Shown one piece after another: positions 9,957-19,162 of a stretch of DNA of 64,000 bases. The notes below the pieces were generated by a model that had not been told where the DNA came from, did not search any database, and worked only from the letters and a program-made list of their open reading frames with translations. Within the stretch, counting starts at the first letter, position 1. Each line of letters opens with the position of its first letter. The position numbers were made by a program, and so were the translations under genes. The DNA lies in NCBI RefSeq assembly GCF_016587375.1, contig NZ_BNJG01000002.1, positions 62,001 to 126,000 of the forward strand, in the 5' to 3' direction. Source of the stretch: Ktedonobacter robiniae. GTDB taxonomy: Bacteria > Chloroflexota > Ktedonobacteria > Ktedonobacterales > Ktedonobacteraceae.

Positions 9957-10249
9957 GCCGTATTTGTCTATATCTGTCTATTCCTCGAGTGAACGTTTCC
10001 CAATATCTGTCGTAATGGCGCATTTTGATCAGTTTGAGCAAGTAAAGGACCGGGTTATCAATCAATCGGTCCAGAAGCTGATACGACATTGCAGTCGTAG
10101 ATCGAAGGAAAGTAATGCCAATCACCAGAGGTGCCTGCACGTCCTACCACATTTTTGAGCAAACCCCTCTCGAAGAGAGGCAAGGACGAATATGTTGGAG
10201 GAACAAGGATCTAACGTACTCATCACACTGCCAGGTGAGGTCTCTCCTG
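9957..10249. other. intergenic, no gene recognised
   Basis: Sequence between the IS607-type element and the decayed sigma factor. No gene is visible. A short frame beginning ATG at 10191 stops after 29 codons. Confidence 0.3.
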
Positions 10250-10818
10250 AGCATTGCCTTCTCCCAAACCAAGCAAAATGACGCTCAACTTGTCCAAGCG
10301 AGTCAACAGGGGAATCAGGACGCCTTTGCACTTCTCGTGCAAAGATACCAGCATTGCGTCTTCACTTTGAGTGTGCAGATACTCCTGGACGACGACGCTG
10401 CCAGTGAGCGTACTCAGGAGACGTTCCTGGCGGCGTGGCGGGGGTTGCCATCGGTTCCGTGGCGAAGTGCGCTTTTCGACCTGGCTGTATCGCATCGCCC
10501 TCACATCTTGTGTTCAGCAACGGGAAAGACGCACGCGGGGGAACGTGCGACACGCGAACAAGCAGATGGACCAGAGGCTTGAGGGGATGAACACCGAGCA
10601 GGCAGACGAGACCATCGTACGCGAGCAATTGGTACAACTGCCGAGCAGATATCGGCACCATCTTGATCTTGCGCTATCTTCACGACAGGACGTATGAAGA
10701 GATGGCGTACATCCTCAGCCTGTCTATTGGCACCGTCAAGACGCAGTTCTTTCGGGCTAGAACGCAGCTCTCGGAATGCATCCTGGCACAGCACTCGCTC
10801 GCACAAGAAACGGCTTAG
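10250..10818 (+). pseudogene. ECF sigma-70 factor, two frameshifts
   Basis: Three successive frames make one sigma factor. They are QLVQASQQGNQDAFALLVQR with TQETFLAAW (region 2), then FRGEVRFSTWLYRIALTSC (end of region 2), then LRYLHDRTYEEMAYILSLSI with GTVKTQFFRARTQL (region 4 helix-turn-helix) to a stop near 10818. The shifts fall near 10455-10465 and near 10653. The order and wording closely follow the intact ECF factor at 35486-36079, so this looks like a decayed paralogue. No anti-sigma gene is recognisable after it. Confidence 0.8.
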
Positions 10819-11361
10819 CGACCTTACGCAGGGAACGAGAACAGGATGGAGACATCTGAGCAAGGTCGCTTTCACGCAAGGAGGCAGAACAGTCCTGCCG
10901 TCAACCAGGAGGCGAAGTGCTTTTCGCAGCAACAGCATGCCAGGCGAGAGCAGCAATAGGGCTGGGGAGAGAGCAACAGCACAGCGCGTTGATCTAAACA
11001 GAATGCCTGATTGAACCAATGGCGCGAGTGGTTGGGAGAGCACAACGGAGTTGGATTGAGCAACGACACGGCTGGGTGAGCCAGCAGGACGAAAAGCTGA
11101 TGCAACAGAAAACAGGGGTCATCCCGCAAGTAGCGTGGCTGTACTGGCATTGACCCAATGTGAGAGTGGCTTGAATGTGGGAGAGCCATATCCTAGGCTG
11201 CGGGCCTGATTCGCTATGAACGTGGACATCGAGTCAGCCCAATCCTCTTCCATTGATGAAGGTGGGTATAGAGAACCTCACGACGTAGAGGACATACTGA
11301 GTGGCATCCATGGATTGTTTGAGAAAAAAGGAATAGCGGTCATAATTTAATGGGGCTATAA
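10819..11361. other. non-coding or eroded sequence
   Basis: About 540 bp with no sustained frame that I can assign. It may be the eroded remains of a gene that followed the sigma factor. Confidence 0.35.
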
Positions 11362-11418
11362 AAATAACGCACAAGAGGCTAAAGTAAAAAAGTCATTTTA
11401 GCCTCTTGTGCGTTATTT
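11362..11418. terminator. perfect 22-bp stem hairpin
   Basis: The arms 11362-11383 and 11397-11418 (AAATAACGCACAAGAGGC... and its complement) are perfectly complementary around a 13-base loop. The stem is unusually long and AT-flanked. It could be a bidirectional terminator upstream of the permease, or a small palindromic mobile or regulatory element. There is no long T-run after either arm, which weakens the simple terminator reading. Confidence 0.6.
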
Positions 11419-11507
11419 AGTGAAGGTTTTACAGCAAGCGACTGTGTATTCTCCTGTTCAAAGTGTATCTTTTTCATAGGTCGAGAAGAGGAGTTCTTAT
11501 GTTCTTC

Positions 11508-12516
11508 TTCACCCACGCTATGCCTCGTGTGCTCCTGGAGTTAAAGTATTGCAACGCTTTATGCCGCGTTTTCTGGCGATCCTGTTTATGTACCTGGTTG
11601 TGCTGGGTGCTCTAAGTTTCCTGATCTACCTTATTGTATCGACTGCGATAGCCCAGGTCAGCTCTCTAGCCTCGACTATTCACACATTGCTCACACCTAC
11701 GAGTGCAACGCGGCTCTCTCCTTTTGAGCAGGCATTGCGTTTGTTTGGTCTCACTCCAGACCAAATGCATCGTTTCGCACTCAGATAACCAGTCGACTTG
11801 AAGGAACTGCCGGAAGCGCACTGCCCTTTGTCACTGGTGTATTCGATGTGCTTTTTGACGTCATCGTGATTGCGGTCCTGAGTGTCTATCTGCTTCTCGA
11901 CGGATCGCGGGCATCAAATTGGATTCGTCAAAATGCGCCAAGGCTTACGCAGGCCAATTTCGTGCTTGATGCGGTACCGCATATTGTGGGGGGCTATATT
12001 CGAGGTCAACTGCTTCTCTCAACCTTAATAGGTGGCCTGGTGGGCGGCGGAATGTTCGCCTTTCATGTTCCCTATGCTGTATTGCTGGGCGTGCTTGCAT
12101 TTGTACTGGAGTTTATTCCCGTTCTAGGGACGTTGGTATCGGGTTCTATCTGCATCCTGATTGCGCTGACACAAGGATGGTTGATCGCGTTAGGTGTGTT
12201 GATCTACTTCGTAGTTGTTCACATTATTGAAGGTGATGTCGTAGGGCCGCGCGTCGTCGGGAAAGCGATTGGATTGCATCCAGTGATTTCTATTGCGGCC
12301 CTGATTGCGGGCGCTGAACTCTTTGGTATCTGGGGCGTGCTCTTTGCCTCACCTGTCGTGGGCGTCCTTCAGGTAATGATTGTCGCACTCTGGTCTAGCT
12401 GGCGCCAGCATCGCCCTGAACAATTTGTACAGGTGAAGCAACAGGTCACTGACCAGGTTGAAGGGGAGTATACGGCACCGGTAATGAGAGGGGTACAGGA
12501 AGAAACCATGTCATAG
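11508..12516 (+). pseudogene. AI-2E (YdiK/PerM) family permease, broken
   Basis: Two frames give one membrane protein: MPRFLAILFMYLVVLGALSF onward to about 11780, then TGVFDVLFDVIVIAVLSVYL to the stop at 12516. Between them the second frame is open back through QITSRLEGTAGSALPF, so a single shift near 11775-11782 separates the halves. The C-terminal half has the family hallmarks GGYIRGQLLLSTLIGG, LEFIPVLGTLV, VGPRVVGKAIGLHP and multiple helices. The usual N-terminal helices (about 40 residues before LQRFMPRF) are missing. Functional export is therefore unlikely. The C-terminus (about 40 polar residues) is cytosolic by prediction. Confidence 0.8.
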
Positions 12517-12685
12517 CGACGCATGAGAACGTGCGCTGTCGTTGTTTTGTATGCCAATCTACCAGGAGGAAGATGTTGTTGTCGTCTTTCTGCTCATGTG
12601 GTGGTAATGCGTATGAGAAGTGAGGAGCAAATACCCGAAAAACGCTCTAACGTGCTCAATACCTACGTAACAGAGATAACCATCT

Positions 12686-14113
12686 TCACGAGGAGTGCTG
12701 AACAATCCGATTCTTTGGACCTTCCTTGCGGAGTGGGGAATAGTGCCCTGTCCGGTGACGGTGATGCAGTTCAGGGTCATAAAGGGTCAGTGGAGGAGGT
12801 TCCGCGCCAGGCGAAAGCTTGTTGAGGAGTTCGTAATCCTTCTTGAGGAGCGCAAAGATCAGTGTAATTAAGCGGCCAATGATATGGCCCAAAGCCTTCC
12901 CTTTTCCTTTGTAGGCTTGCATTCTCTCATCATAGAAACAGAGTCGAGGAACCAAACGCTTGTAGAGCTTTGCCCATTCGGTGTTCATCTGGATCGCTTT
13001 CCAGGCCACAAGGAACATCACTTTCTTCATCTCACGTGATCCCGCCCTTGTGAGGCGAGTGCGATCAAAAGACACACCTGTTTGCGTTCTGATTGGTGCC
13101 CAGCCAAAATAGGATTTGAGATGAGCTGCATCTTCAAAATTGCCAATAGAGCCGATAGTCGCGATGATCGACGCTGCAAAGAGCGGACCAATGGGAGGGA
13201 TGGAGGTCAGAATCTGGCCCTCGCGACTTTTCTCAACGATCTGGCCGATTTTCTCTTCAAGTTGCTCCAGATGGTTTTGAAGGAGTCGAAGTTCTTGAAT
13301 CAACAAGGTTTGTTCGACAATCAGGCTGTCTTGTCGGGCGGTGTCTTTCGTTCCAATACTCTGCCTGGCGAGCTGCTGGATCTGTACGAACTGGGCTTCG
13401 GAGGGATGATTTCTCCTTCGCACTGTTCGAAGTTCTACTGAAGTCGCGGCAGCTATAGCGCTTGGCGTAGGAAAATGCTCACGCAGATCTAAGGCAAGAG
13501 CAGCATTCGGGTCTTTAAAGACTTGGGTGAATTCGGGAAAAAGTTCGTCACAAATGGCTGTCAGCTTGTTTTTCCGCTGAGTGGCTTCGTTCACCAGTTC
13601 ATAGCGGTGGCGCACCAATCCTTTGAGTTGGGCTGCGGCCTCAGAGGGAGGAAGTGCCCGACGAATTGCCTGAAGCGTGTTGGCAACCTGTGCACCGAGT
13701 TCAAGTTGGGTGTAGAGCTGGTTTGCTAACCCTAACGCATCGCGTTTATCGGTTTTGACCATGCCCTCCTGACGGCGTTGAATATGGATAACAAAAACCG
13801 GAAGATCCAGCTCTAACAAATACTGGAGGAGCGATTGATGATAATGGCCCGTTTGTTCCATGAGAATGAAACACTGCTCAAGAGGACAATAGGCTTGGAT
13901 ACGCTCTACAAAAGCCCGGAAACCTTCTCGCGATTGCTCAAAGGTGAAGGCAGGACAATGATCAAAATGTTTATGGCGTTCTAAAAGTGTTTTCGAGAGG
14001 AAGCCAGCAACATGCTTGAATTTGCCGATATCAATACCAATGTAAAGGGCCTCATTCGAGAGAGTGGGCTGGCCCTGGACTTCGCGTCTCTGTTTGCTGC
14101 TGGTCATTGTCAT
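12686..14113 (-). CDS. IS110-family transposase
   Basis: A 475-residue DEDD transposase. The N-terminal RuvC-like domain has YIGIDIGKFKHVAGF, ILMEQTGHYH and MVKTDKRDALGLA, holding the acidic residues. The C-terminal Tnp_20 domain has SIPPIGPLFAASIIATIG, the LKSYFGWAPIRTQTG segment and the LTRAGSREMKKVMFLVAW region with the catalytic serine expected in IS110 proteins. An AGGAG lies just upstream of two close ATGs (14113, 14107); the second has the better spacing. The upstream leader, where IS110 elements encode their bridge RNA, is interrupted by a group II intron ending near 14197. Confidence 0.9.
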   Translation of the reverse strand: MTMTSSKQRREVQGQPTLSNEALYIGIDIGKFKHVAGFLSKTLLERHKHFDHCPAFTFEQSREGFRAFVERIQAYCPLEQCFILMEQTGHYHQSLLQYLLELDLPVFVIHIQRRQEGMVKTDKRDALGLANQLYTQLELGAQVANTLQAIRRALPPSEAAAQLKGLVRHRYELVNEATQRKNKLTAICDELFPEFTQVFKDPNAALALDLREHFPTPSAIAAATSVELRTVRRRNHPSEAQFVQIQQLARQSIGTKDTARQDSLIVEQTLLIQELRLLQNHLEQLEEKIGQIVEKSREGQILTSIPPIGPLFAASIIATIGSIGNFEDAAHLKSYFGWAPIRTQTGVSFDRTRLTRAGSREMKKVMFLVAWKAIQMNTEWAKLYKRLVPRLCFYDERMQAYKGKGKALGHIIGRLITLIFALLKKDYELLNKLSPGAEPPPLTLYDPELHHRHRTGHYSPLRKEGPKNRIVQHSS

Positions 14114-14248
14114 ATCTCCTGGTGGGTAGAGAGGCAAAGACCCGTGGACGTGGCCTGCCCAGTTACATACGAAAAGTTGTACTGGCCTTCAATGAAGTAG
14201 GGCACCAGCGAGGTACTTTTGCAGGTCCTTTTCCGTTACCCTCTTCCC

Positions 14249-14284
14249 AAACCGGACGGGACGATTTCTCGTCATCTCGGCTTT
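14249..14284 (-). ncRNA. group II intron domain V
   Basis: Read on the minus strand this is a 34-36 nt hairpin starting AAAGCCG and ending CGTCCGGTT. It has a GAGAAA-type apical loop and an asymmetric bulge, the catalytic domain V pattern of bacterial group II introns. It lies directly after the maturase stop codon, where domain V should be. Confidence 0.8.
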
Positions 14285-14307
14285 CCAGCGATCTGTTTCG
14301 AGGATGG

Positions 14308-16095
14308 TCATCGTGTTGGTTTACCAGCATGGATGGCATGGTGACACTCGTGACACGTAATCAGTGTTTTACGTCGTCTTGCGGCCATGACATGCATCCA
14401 GGCAGGCTTTTCTTTCTGTTCCTTCTTGTTGAGATCCGCAAGTTTTCGGACATGATGCACTTCTACGTTCTCCGTCGAACCGCAGAGTTCGCACGTATCC
14501 GCCAGTAACCGTTTCAAAAGTTCATTGCGTTTCATCATCACATAGATGGGTGCTTGATCTTTGAGAATTGCCACTTTTTGTCGTCGAAGGGGTATGCCTC
14601 CAAATCGGGCCACGAGGGGCTTCTTTCCTGCTCTTGGAACTACTACTTCGAGGCACTTCATCGAGCCAGAAGGTGTTTCAATGGTCCTGGTGTACTTGCA
14701 TCGCATGACACTGGAGCGTGTCTTGTGTTTCGCTGCAAGTGTTTTGAGCAAAGAACTTTTCATGGTCCAGTGGAGTCTGTTGAGCCAACTCACATTGGTC
14801 GCCAGCAGGTAGTATTGGACCAATCCTCGGTATTCGGATTGATATTGTGAGACGATGCTGAAATCATCGTCGTGTATCAGCCCTGGTCGGTGGATCGGTT
14901 TTCCCTTCTTTTGATACAATGTACGCTTCTTCTCGACTACTTGTGCTGGTAATCGTAGTTCTATCTTGCTATTGATGCTGCGCCGACCATGTCGATCATG
15001 CTTATCATTAGCATGAAGAACCACAATTTCATAGCCGAGGAATAACGCTGTTTTGGTTTTCGCATGGGTGATGAGCGTCTTTTCCTGAGAGAGTTCTAGT
15101 TTGAGATGATCGCGTAAAAACGCTCCCAGTTCTTGTTTGATCGCTTCTACCTCTGCTTTTGGGCCAGCAAATCCGAGCAATATGTCATCGGCATAGCGTA
15201 CATAGTGAAGCCGTCTGAAATCGGGGTCAGAGGGGTCGAGAGATGGGAGCCGCTGAGCAAGCTTTCGCAACTCTTTTGCTTCATCAAGGCGTCCTTGCTT
15301 CTTTCTTCGCACAGCAGCGTGACTGAGACGTTGATAGTCTTTGTTTCTCCTTCTCCCTTCGCCTCTGGTGTATTTAGGAAGAAGTACCTGTTCTACGTAT
15401 TGGTCTAGTTCATTCATGTAGATATTCGCAAGAAGCGGGCTCAGGGGGCCGCCTTGAGGTGTACCACTGAGTGTTTCATTGTACCGCCAGTCTTCCAAAT
15501 ATCCTGCTTGTAGAAGATTCTGAATCAATCGTAGAAATCGATTGTCGTGGATTTTTCTGCGTAGGATCGAGAGTAACGTTTGATGGTCGATTCGCTCGAA
15601 GCATTTAGAAATATCACCCTCCAAGAACCAGCGGTCGCCAGTCCATGTGGTGACAATCTCGTTGAAGGCGGTATGACAGCCCCGTTGTGGGCGGAAACCA
15701 TGTGAGTGCGTGCTGAATTGGGGTTCGTAGAGAGCCTCAAAGAGAGCCTCAAGCAGCATACGTATGACTTCCTGAAGGAGCTTGTCTTTCCAGGTCGCAA
15801 TGCCGAGTGGTCGCTTTTTTCCATTTTTCTTGGGGATGTATTTGCGTCGGGCGGGTGCCCATCGATGCCGTTCATGTCGAACGTCATCAATGAGTTGCCT
15901 GATTTTGGTCAGCGACATGGCATCAACGGTTTCATCGGTACTTCCAGGGGTCATGGCCCCGTCATTGGTGTACAGACGGGCGTAGGCGTGTAAGTAAAAC
16001 TCTGGATTGTAGAGTTTTCGATACAGGTCGTTGATGGGCAATCCTCGTTTGCCACGTTCTCGGATGATATTGAGGGTCGTTTCTGCGTTCCGCAT
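14308..16095 (-). CDS. ltrA: group II intron reverse transcriptase/maturase/HNH
   Basis: About 595 residues from MRNAETTLNIIRERG. Reverse-transcriptase blocks are in order: KRPLGIATWKDKLLQE, FSTHSHGFRPQRGCHTAF, WFLEGDISKCFERIDH, GTPQGGPLSPLLANIYM and the catalytic YVRYADDILLGF (about residue 300). A maturase domain X with SEYRGLVQYY follows, then a C-terminal HNH endonuclease (CELCGSTENVEVHHVRKLAD and CHECHHAIH). The protein is complete, so the intron could splice and retrohome. The upstream start (16131, non-ATG) is less likely than 16095. Confidence 0.93.
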   Translation of the reverse strand: MRNAETTLNIIRERGKRGLPINDLYRKLYNPEFYLHAYARLYTNDGAMTPGSTDETVDAMSLTKIRQLIDDVRHERHRWAPARRKYIPKKNGKKRPLGIATWKDKLLQEVIRMLLEALFEALYEPQFSTHSHGFRPQRGCHTAFNEIVTTWTGDRWFLEGDISKCFERIDHQTLLSILRRKIHDNRFLRLIQNLLQAGYLEDWRYNETLSGTPQGGPLSPLLANIYMNELDQYVEQVLLPKYTRGEGRRRNKDYQRLSHAAVRRKKQGRLDEAKELRKLAQRLPSLDPSDPDFRRLHYVRYADDILLGFAGPKAEVEAIKQELGAFLRDHLKLELSQEKTLITHAKTKTALFLGYEIVVLHANDKHDRHGRRSINSKIELRLPAQVVEKKRTLYQKKGKPIHRPGLIHDDDFSIVSQYQSEYRGLVQYYLLATNVSWLNRLHWTMKSSLLKTLAAKHKTRSSVMRCKYTRTIETPSGSMKCLEVVVPRAGKKPLVARFGGIPLRRQKVAILKDQAPIYVMMKRNELLKRLLADTCELCGSTENVEVHHVRKLADLNKKEQKEKPAWMHVMAARRRKTLITCHECHHAIHAGKPTR

Positions 16096-16887
16096 CTCGC
16101 TTGCATCCCGCCTCTCGAATATCAAGATCACATTCTATTTCCCTTTGCCCTGTGCTGGTCTTTCTCCAGCGCCCTGGTGCGGCGTGACTCGCACGACTAC
16201 TATGGAAACTCTGTGCCCTTGCCTCTCTCGACGTTTAGGGCATCCCATGTTCCGTCGCCAAAAGACGTACTAGAAGCAACGTAGGCTCCCAACGCATGCC
16301 CTTGAATGTGTTCACTACACATCGTTTCCTCAGTCGGGAGTACAACGAACCGCCTTTGAGTTCGTAGTTCTGAGGAGCATCGGGGTACAGACGTGCTACC
16401 GATGGGCGTTCATATTCACCACTGGGCATTTGGGTTCAAGCAGTTTCGCTTTAGCCATATTGTTCAGATGTTGCGGAGCGAGAGCTTTCACGTCTTCTTT
16501 TCTCCCCCGCTTTATGCACATGCTCTGGTCCCCATCTCCTTTCGGATAAGGGTAAGTACATTCATCTCAGCGTCTTTTCCCGAAACGCTGACCATCTCTG
16601 ATGGTGATCTTTTGGTGCGTGACATGGCGCACAATGCGTATGAAGGATTTCGCGCACGCCCCCCAATTACCACCGAAAGGTTGTGCCTCAAAATGACCTG
16701 AAGGTTCTCCGAGTCCTCTTCTGAGGGGAGCTACTCCTCAGTGCCTCTCCATTTGCAAGAGTACCTGAAATATGGAAAACAATCAACAAACAGGTAGCGA
16801 TAGCTTATCATCAAATATTGTATGTAAATGACCTACCATGTGAGCAGCTTTTGCCCTCAAACATGGATCTGGCACCTTTCTGGTGAA

Positions 16888-17217
16888 TCAGCCTGCTTGC
16901 TTCAAAAGAGACTCCTGATGCTCCGCGCCAGCGAGCGGATAGGTAAAGGTACAGTCAAAGGCTCCCTTTGATGGACCCTCAAACGGATCTTGAGATTTTA
17001 TAGCGAAACAGACATGCAGTTGGGTGCTTGCGTGATCAAAGCGCAACTGGGTTTGAATAGTTTTTGGATCTAAGGTATCGCTGTCTCCCTCGCGCGCATG
17101 GAGTGTATCGATCCCGATATCTTGTCGCACGAGATGCCACCACCAGCCAGACTGATCACACTGATAGAGGTCCAACGCATAGGCATCATTGAAATAGTGA
17201 CTAGAACCATCACTCAT
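16888..17217 (-). CDS. hypothetical protein, cargo of element 1
   Basis: A 109-residue soluble protein with no family I recognise. It is rich in aromatic residues (SGWWWHLVRQDIGID) and has a beta-type alternating pattern (TQLRFDHASTQLHVCFAIK, FDCTFTYPLAG). Its start is 2 nt beyond the stop of the upstream membrane-protein gene, so the two almost certainly form one operon. Its 3' end reaches to within 12 bp of the left terminal repeat, typical of cargo packed against an element end. Confidence 0.55.
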   Translation of the reverse strand: MSDGSSHYFNDAYALDLYQCDQSGWWWHLVRQDIGIDTLHAREGDSDTLDPKTIQTQLRFDHASTQLHVCFAIKSQDPFEGPSKGAFDCTFTYPLAGAEHQESLLKQAG

Positions 17218-17219
17218 CT

Positions 17220-17726
17220 TTAGGGAGCAGAATTGACGGGTTTGAGAACCAGGTGATAGACACTGCCCTGAAACGAGATACTAGCCTGGTCTGAGGGGAA
17301 AGTGGGGACATCAAGGAGAGGTCTTGTAAAAACGATTGCGAGCCCAGCTGCTAGACAGAGGGACCCTACGAGCATACCGAGGGCACCACATCCCAGCCCG
17401 ACGCGAAGCCCGGTCGAGATGCTAGAATGATCCTCGTGAGGAAGTAAGTGTTGGACCCATCTCATAAACCGCCCATTGTGAAGAGGCGAATGCTGGATCG
17501 ATTTCATGAACCACCTACTCAATACGAAACACCCGGCCATAACCCAGCAGAACAGAGCCAAATCGATATCAAAATCATCCCAGTAAAGCCACCACCACAA
17601 CAGGCGGATACCTGTGATCAAAAACAGCACTTGGGGAAGAAAAGCCAAACAGCCAGCCAAAACGGAGACCAGCGTGACAATGAGCGGCCAACGCCGAACC
17701 GGGCGCGATGACAAAGATGTCTGCAT
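17220..17726 (-). CDS. hypothetical membrane protein, cargo of element 1
   Basis: 168 residues with about three hydrophobic segments: WPLIVTLVSVLAGCLAFLPQ with VLFLITGIRLLWWW, the DIDLALFCWVMAGCFVL stretch, and VGLGCGALGMLVGSLCLAAG. There is a polar extracellular-type tail. The start is well supported by GCAGGAGG about 10 nt upstream. The family is unknown. It is directly followed by the 109-residue gene. A frame upstream of it (QLVLDWLHALSQQEGLCID, near 17800) looks like the tail of a third, truncated gene. Confidence 0.6.
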   Translation of the reverse strand: MQTSLSSRPVRRWPLIVTLVSVLAGCLAFLPQVLFLITGIRLLWWWLYWDDFDIDLALFCWVMAGCFVLSRWFMKSIQHSPLHNGRFMRWVQHLLPHEDHSSISTGLRVGLGCGALGMLVGSLCLAAGLAIVFTRPLLDVPTFPSDQASISFQGSVYHLVLKPVNSAP

Positions 17727-17978
17727 ATGTCAGAAAGCCTCCTGCTTTATAGTTCTCAAGATCAATGCAGAGCCCTTCTTGTTGAGAGAGCGCATGGAGC
17801 CAGTCTAGCACCAGTTGGAGGTATCTCGCAAGTTCTCAGAAGTGTATCCGGGGATTTGAGAGCCTTCTCTGCATCTCACAGGATGCTGTGCCCTCGCCTC
17901 AACGAGAACTGAAAGGGGAGAGATAGCTCCTCTCACTGGGAAGAGGTGTGCCCGGTAGATTCTCATTTCACCAAAAGC

Positions 17979-18031
17979 GTGCCAGATCCAGGTTTCAGGG
18001 CAAAATCCGTTCACATTTCAGGTCATGTCCA
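17979..18031 (-). repeat. right terminal repeat of element 1
   Basis: On the minus strand it reads TGGACATGACC, then ATGTGAAC, ATTTTGCCCTGAAACC and GGATCTGGCAC. It matches the left end at 16823-16876 and, more loosely, the ends at 18767, 22620 and 22625. The spaced repeats probably correspond to TnsB binding sites. Confidence 0.65.
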
Positions 18032-18237
18032 CTGGGGCCGCCATGTACGCGTCCTTGAGCCTGTGTCCCTGCGCCAGCGCCTCACAGAAGAAGCGGCAGC
18101 TATTGCATGCCAATACCAGGAAGACCTGGCAGAATTTGAATAAAGCTTCTGGCTACTGACATAAGGTTGTCACTCGCCACGACTATACTGCCCATAAACG
18201 TGCGTAACTATAGTACAAAGAAAGCGAGCACAGATCC

Positions 18238-18633
18238 ATGACAACCTTGCACAAACTCACGCCCAATCTGATGGTTGAAAGCGTCGACGAAACGCTTCAG
18301 TTTTATCGCGATGTCCTGGGATTTACCATCAATGCCACCGCTCCTGAAGAGAGGCCCTTCAACTGGGCGAGTCTTGAACGCGATGGCGTCTCGTTTATGT
18401 TTCAGAGCCGCGAGAGCCTGGCCGAAGAGCTCCCCGCCTTTCAGCAGGCCCCTCTCGGCGCGAGCCTGACATTTTTCATCTTCATCTCAGACCTGGAGGA
18501 GCTCTATGCCCAGGTCAAGGAGCGGGCTCACATTCTGAAGCCCCCCTACACCACCTTCTACAATATGCGTGAATTCGTCCTGAGCGACAACAACGGCTAT
18601 CTCCTGGTCTTCGCGGAAGAAATAAAGGCCTGA
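18238..18633 (+). CDS. VOC-family (glyoxalase/bleomycin-resistance-like) protein
   Basis: 131 residues with a single vicinal-oxygen-chelate fold. It has KLTPNLMVESVDETLQFYRD at the N-terminus, LGFTINATAPEERPFNWASL, a second half with LTFFIFISDLEELYAQVKE and FYNMREFVLSDNNGYLLVFA. The metal or ligand residues H/E/E are only partly recognisable (E in REFVLSD and YLLVFAEE), so it may bind a ligand rather than act as a lyase. It lies between two Tn7-like elements and is followed by a strong perfect hairpin. Confidence 0.8.
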   Translation: MTTLHKLTPNLMVESVDETLQFYRDVLGFTINATAPEERPFNWASLERDGVSFMFQSRESLAEELPAFQQAPLGASLTFFIFISDLEELYAQVKERAHILKPPYTTFYNMREFVLSDNNGYLLVFAEEIKA

Positions 18634-18663
18634 TCAGCCTCTAAATTAGAGAGGCATGCCAGG

Positions 18664-18727
18664 AAGTGCTTGTAAACGGCGCACCTCCCCTTCGCCGTAA
18701 GGGGAGGTGCGCCGTTTACAAGCACTT
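18664..18727. terminator. perfect 29-bp stem hairpin
   Basis: The arms 18664-18692 and 18699-18727 are exactly complementary around the loop CGCCGT. The position, about 30 bp after the VOC stop codon, suits a terminator, but the stem is much longer than needed and lacks a T-run. It could also be a small palindromic mobile repeat. Confidence 0.6.
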
Positions 18728-18766
18728 ACCCATCTGATAATATGTCGGGCGCACCAATTATCGTCT

Positions 18767-19162
18767 TGTGGTAAATGACCCGAAATGTGTGCATGTTTTG
18801 CCCTGAAACCTGGATCTGTCTCAATCTTGATACTGGTGGCGAAGTCTTCCCAGCCACATGAACGTGGCTTGGTAAGAACATTCTCTGAATCGGAACGTGT
18901 GAAAGACGTTTACATCTTCCACTGACATGCACGATCTTTTAACATCTGCACGATATGCTAGACATAATGTCGCTCCTCCACTTGGAGGGCTTCGCCAGGT
19001 GCTTCATGCTTGGCTGAATCATCATGCGTATCGGACTTCGCCACCAGTATCAATCTTGGTGATAAGCTCTTCCTTTAGCAGGAACCAATGAAATTCTTGA
19101 GCTCAAGAAGTGGAGGTTGCTAGGGGAATAAACTCATCCTTCACCAAGATTGAGACAGATCC
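18767..19162. mobile_element. degenerate Tn7-like element 2
   Basis: The left end at 18767-18846 (TGTGGTAAATGACC, TTTTGCCCTGAAACC, then GATACTGGTGGCGAAGTC) is followed by inverted matches. 19034-19052 is the exact complement of 18828-18846, and 19146-19162 (AAGATTGAGACAGATCC) complements 18811-18827 closely. The interior encodes nothing recognisable. The right end is fused to the left end of element 3, with the outer part lost. Confidence 0.5.

Larger units (their letters stand above)
14197..16657 (-). mobile_element. group II intron with maturase
   Basis: A minus-strand retroelement. A reverse transcriptase/maturase gene sits between intron RNA parts: a domain III-like segment at about 16140-16215, domain V at 14249-14284 and a domain VI-like hairpin down to about 14197, where CCCTAC could be the 3' end. 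The 5' end is less certain; GTGCG motifs, the expected intron start, occur on the minus strand at 16657 and 16632. The 3' exon is the leader of the IS110 transposase. Confidence 0.75.
16823..18031. mobile_element. non-autonomous Tn7-like element 1
   Basis: The left end (16823-16876) and right end (17979-18031) are inverted copies. About 43 of 53 positions agree by hand alignment, including an exact GGATCTGGCAC block and a TTTTGCCCT core. The same motifs (TGTAAATGACC, GTGAGC, TTTTGCCCTCAA) form the ends of the TnsABC-encoding element at 22625-27433. The element is 1.2 kb, encodes no transposase and carries two minus-strand genes. Flanking target duplications are not visible. Confidence 0.65.

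Noticed and set aside
17946-18143. 65-codon frame suggestive of a small antitoxin (QYQEDLAEFE end)
   Set aside because: It overlaps the terminal repeat of element 1, has no clear start and no toxin partner.
16823-18846. VOC gene as cargo of a Tn7-like element
   Set aside because: The end at 17979-18031 is a right end and that at 18767 a left end, so the VOC gene lies between elements, not inside one.
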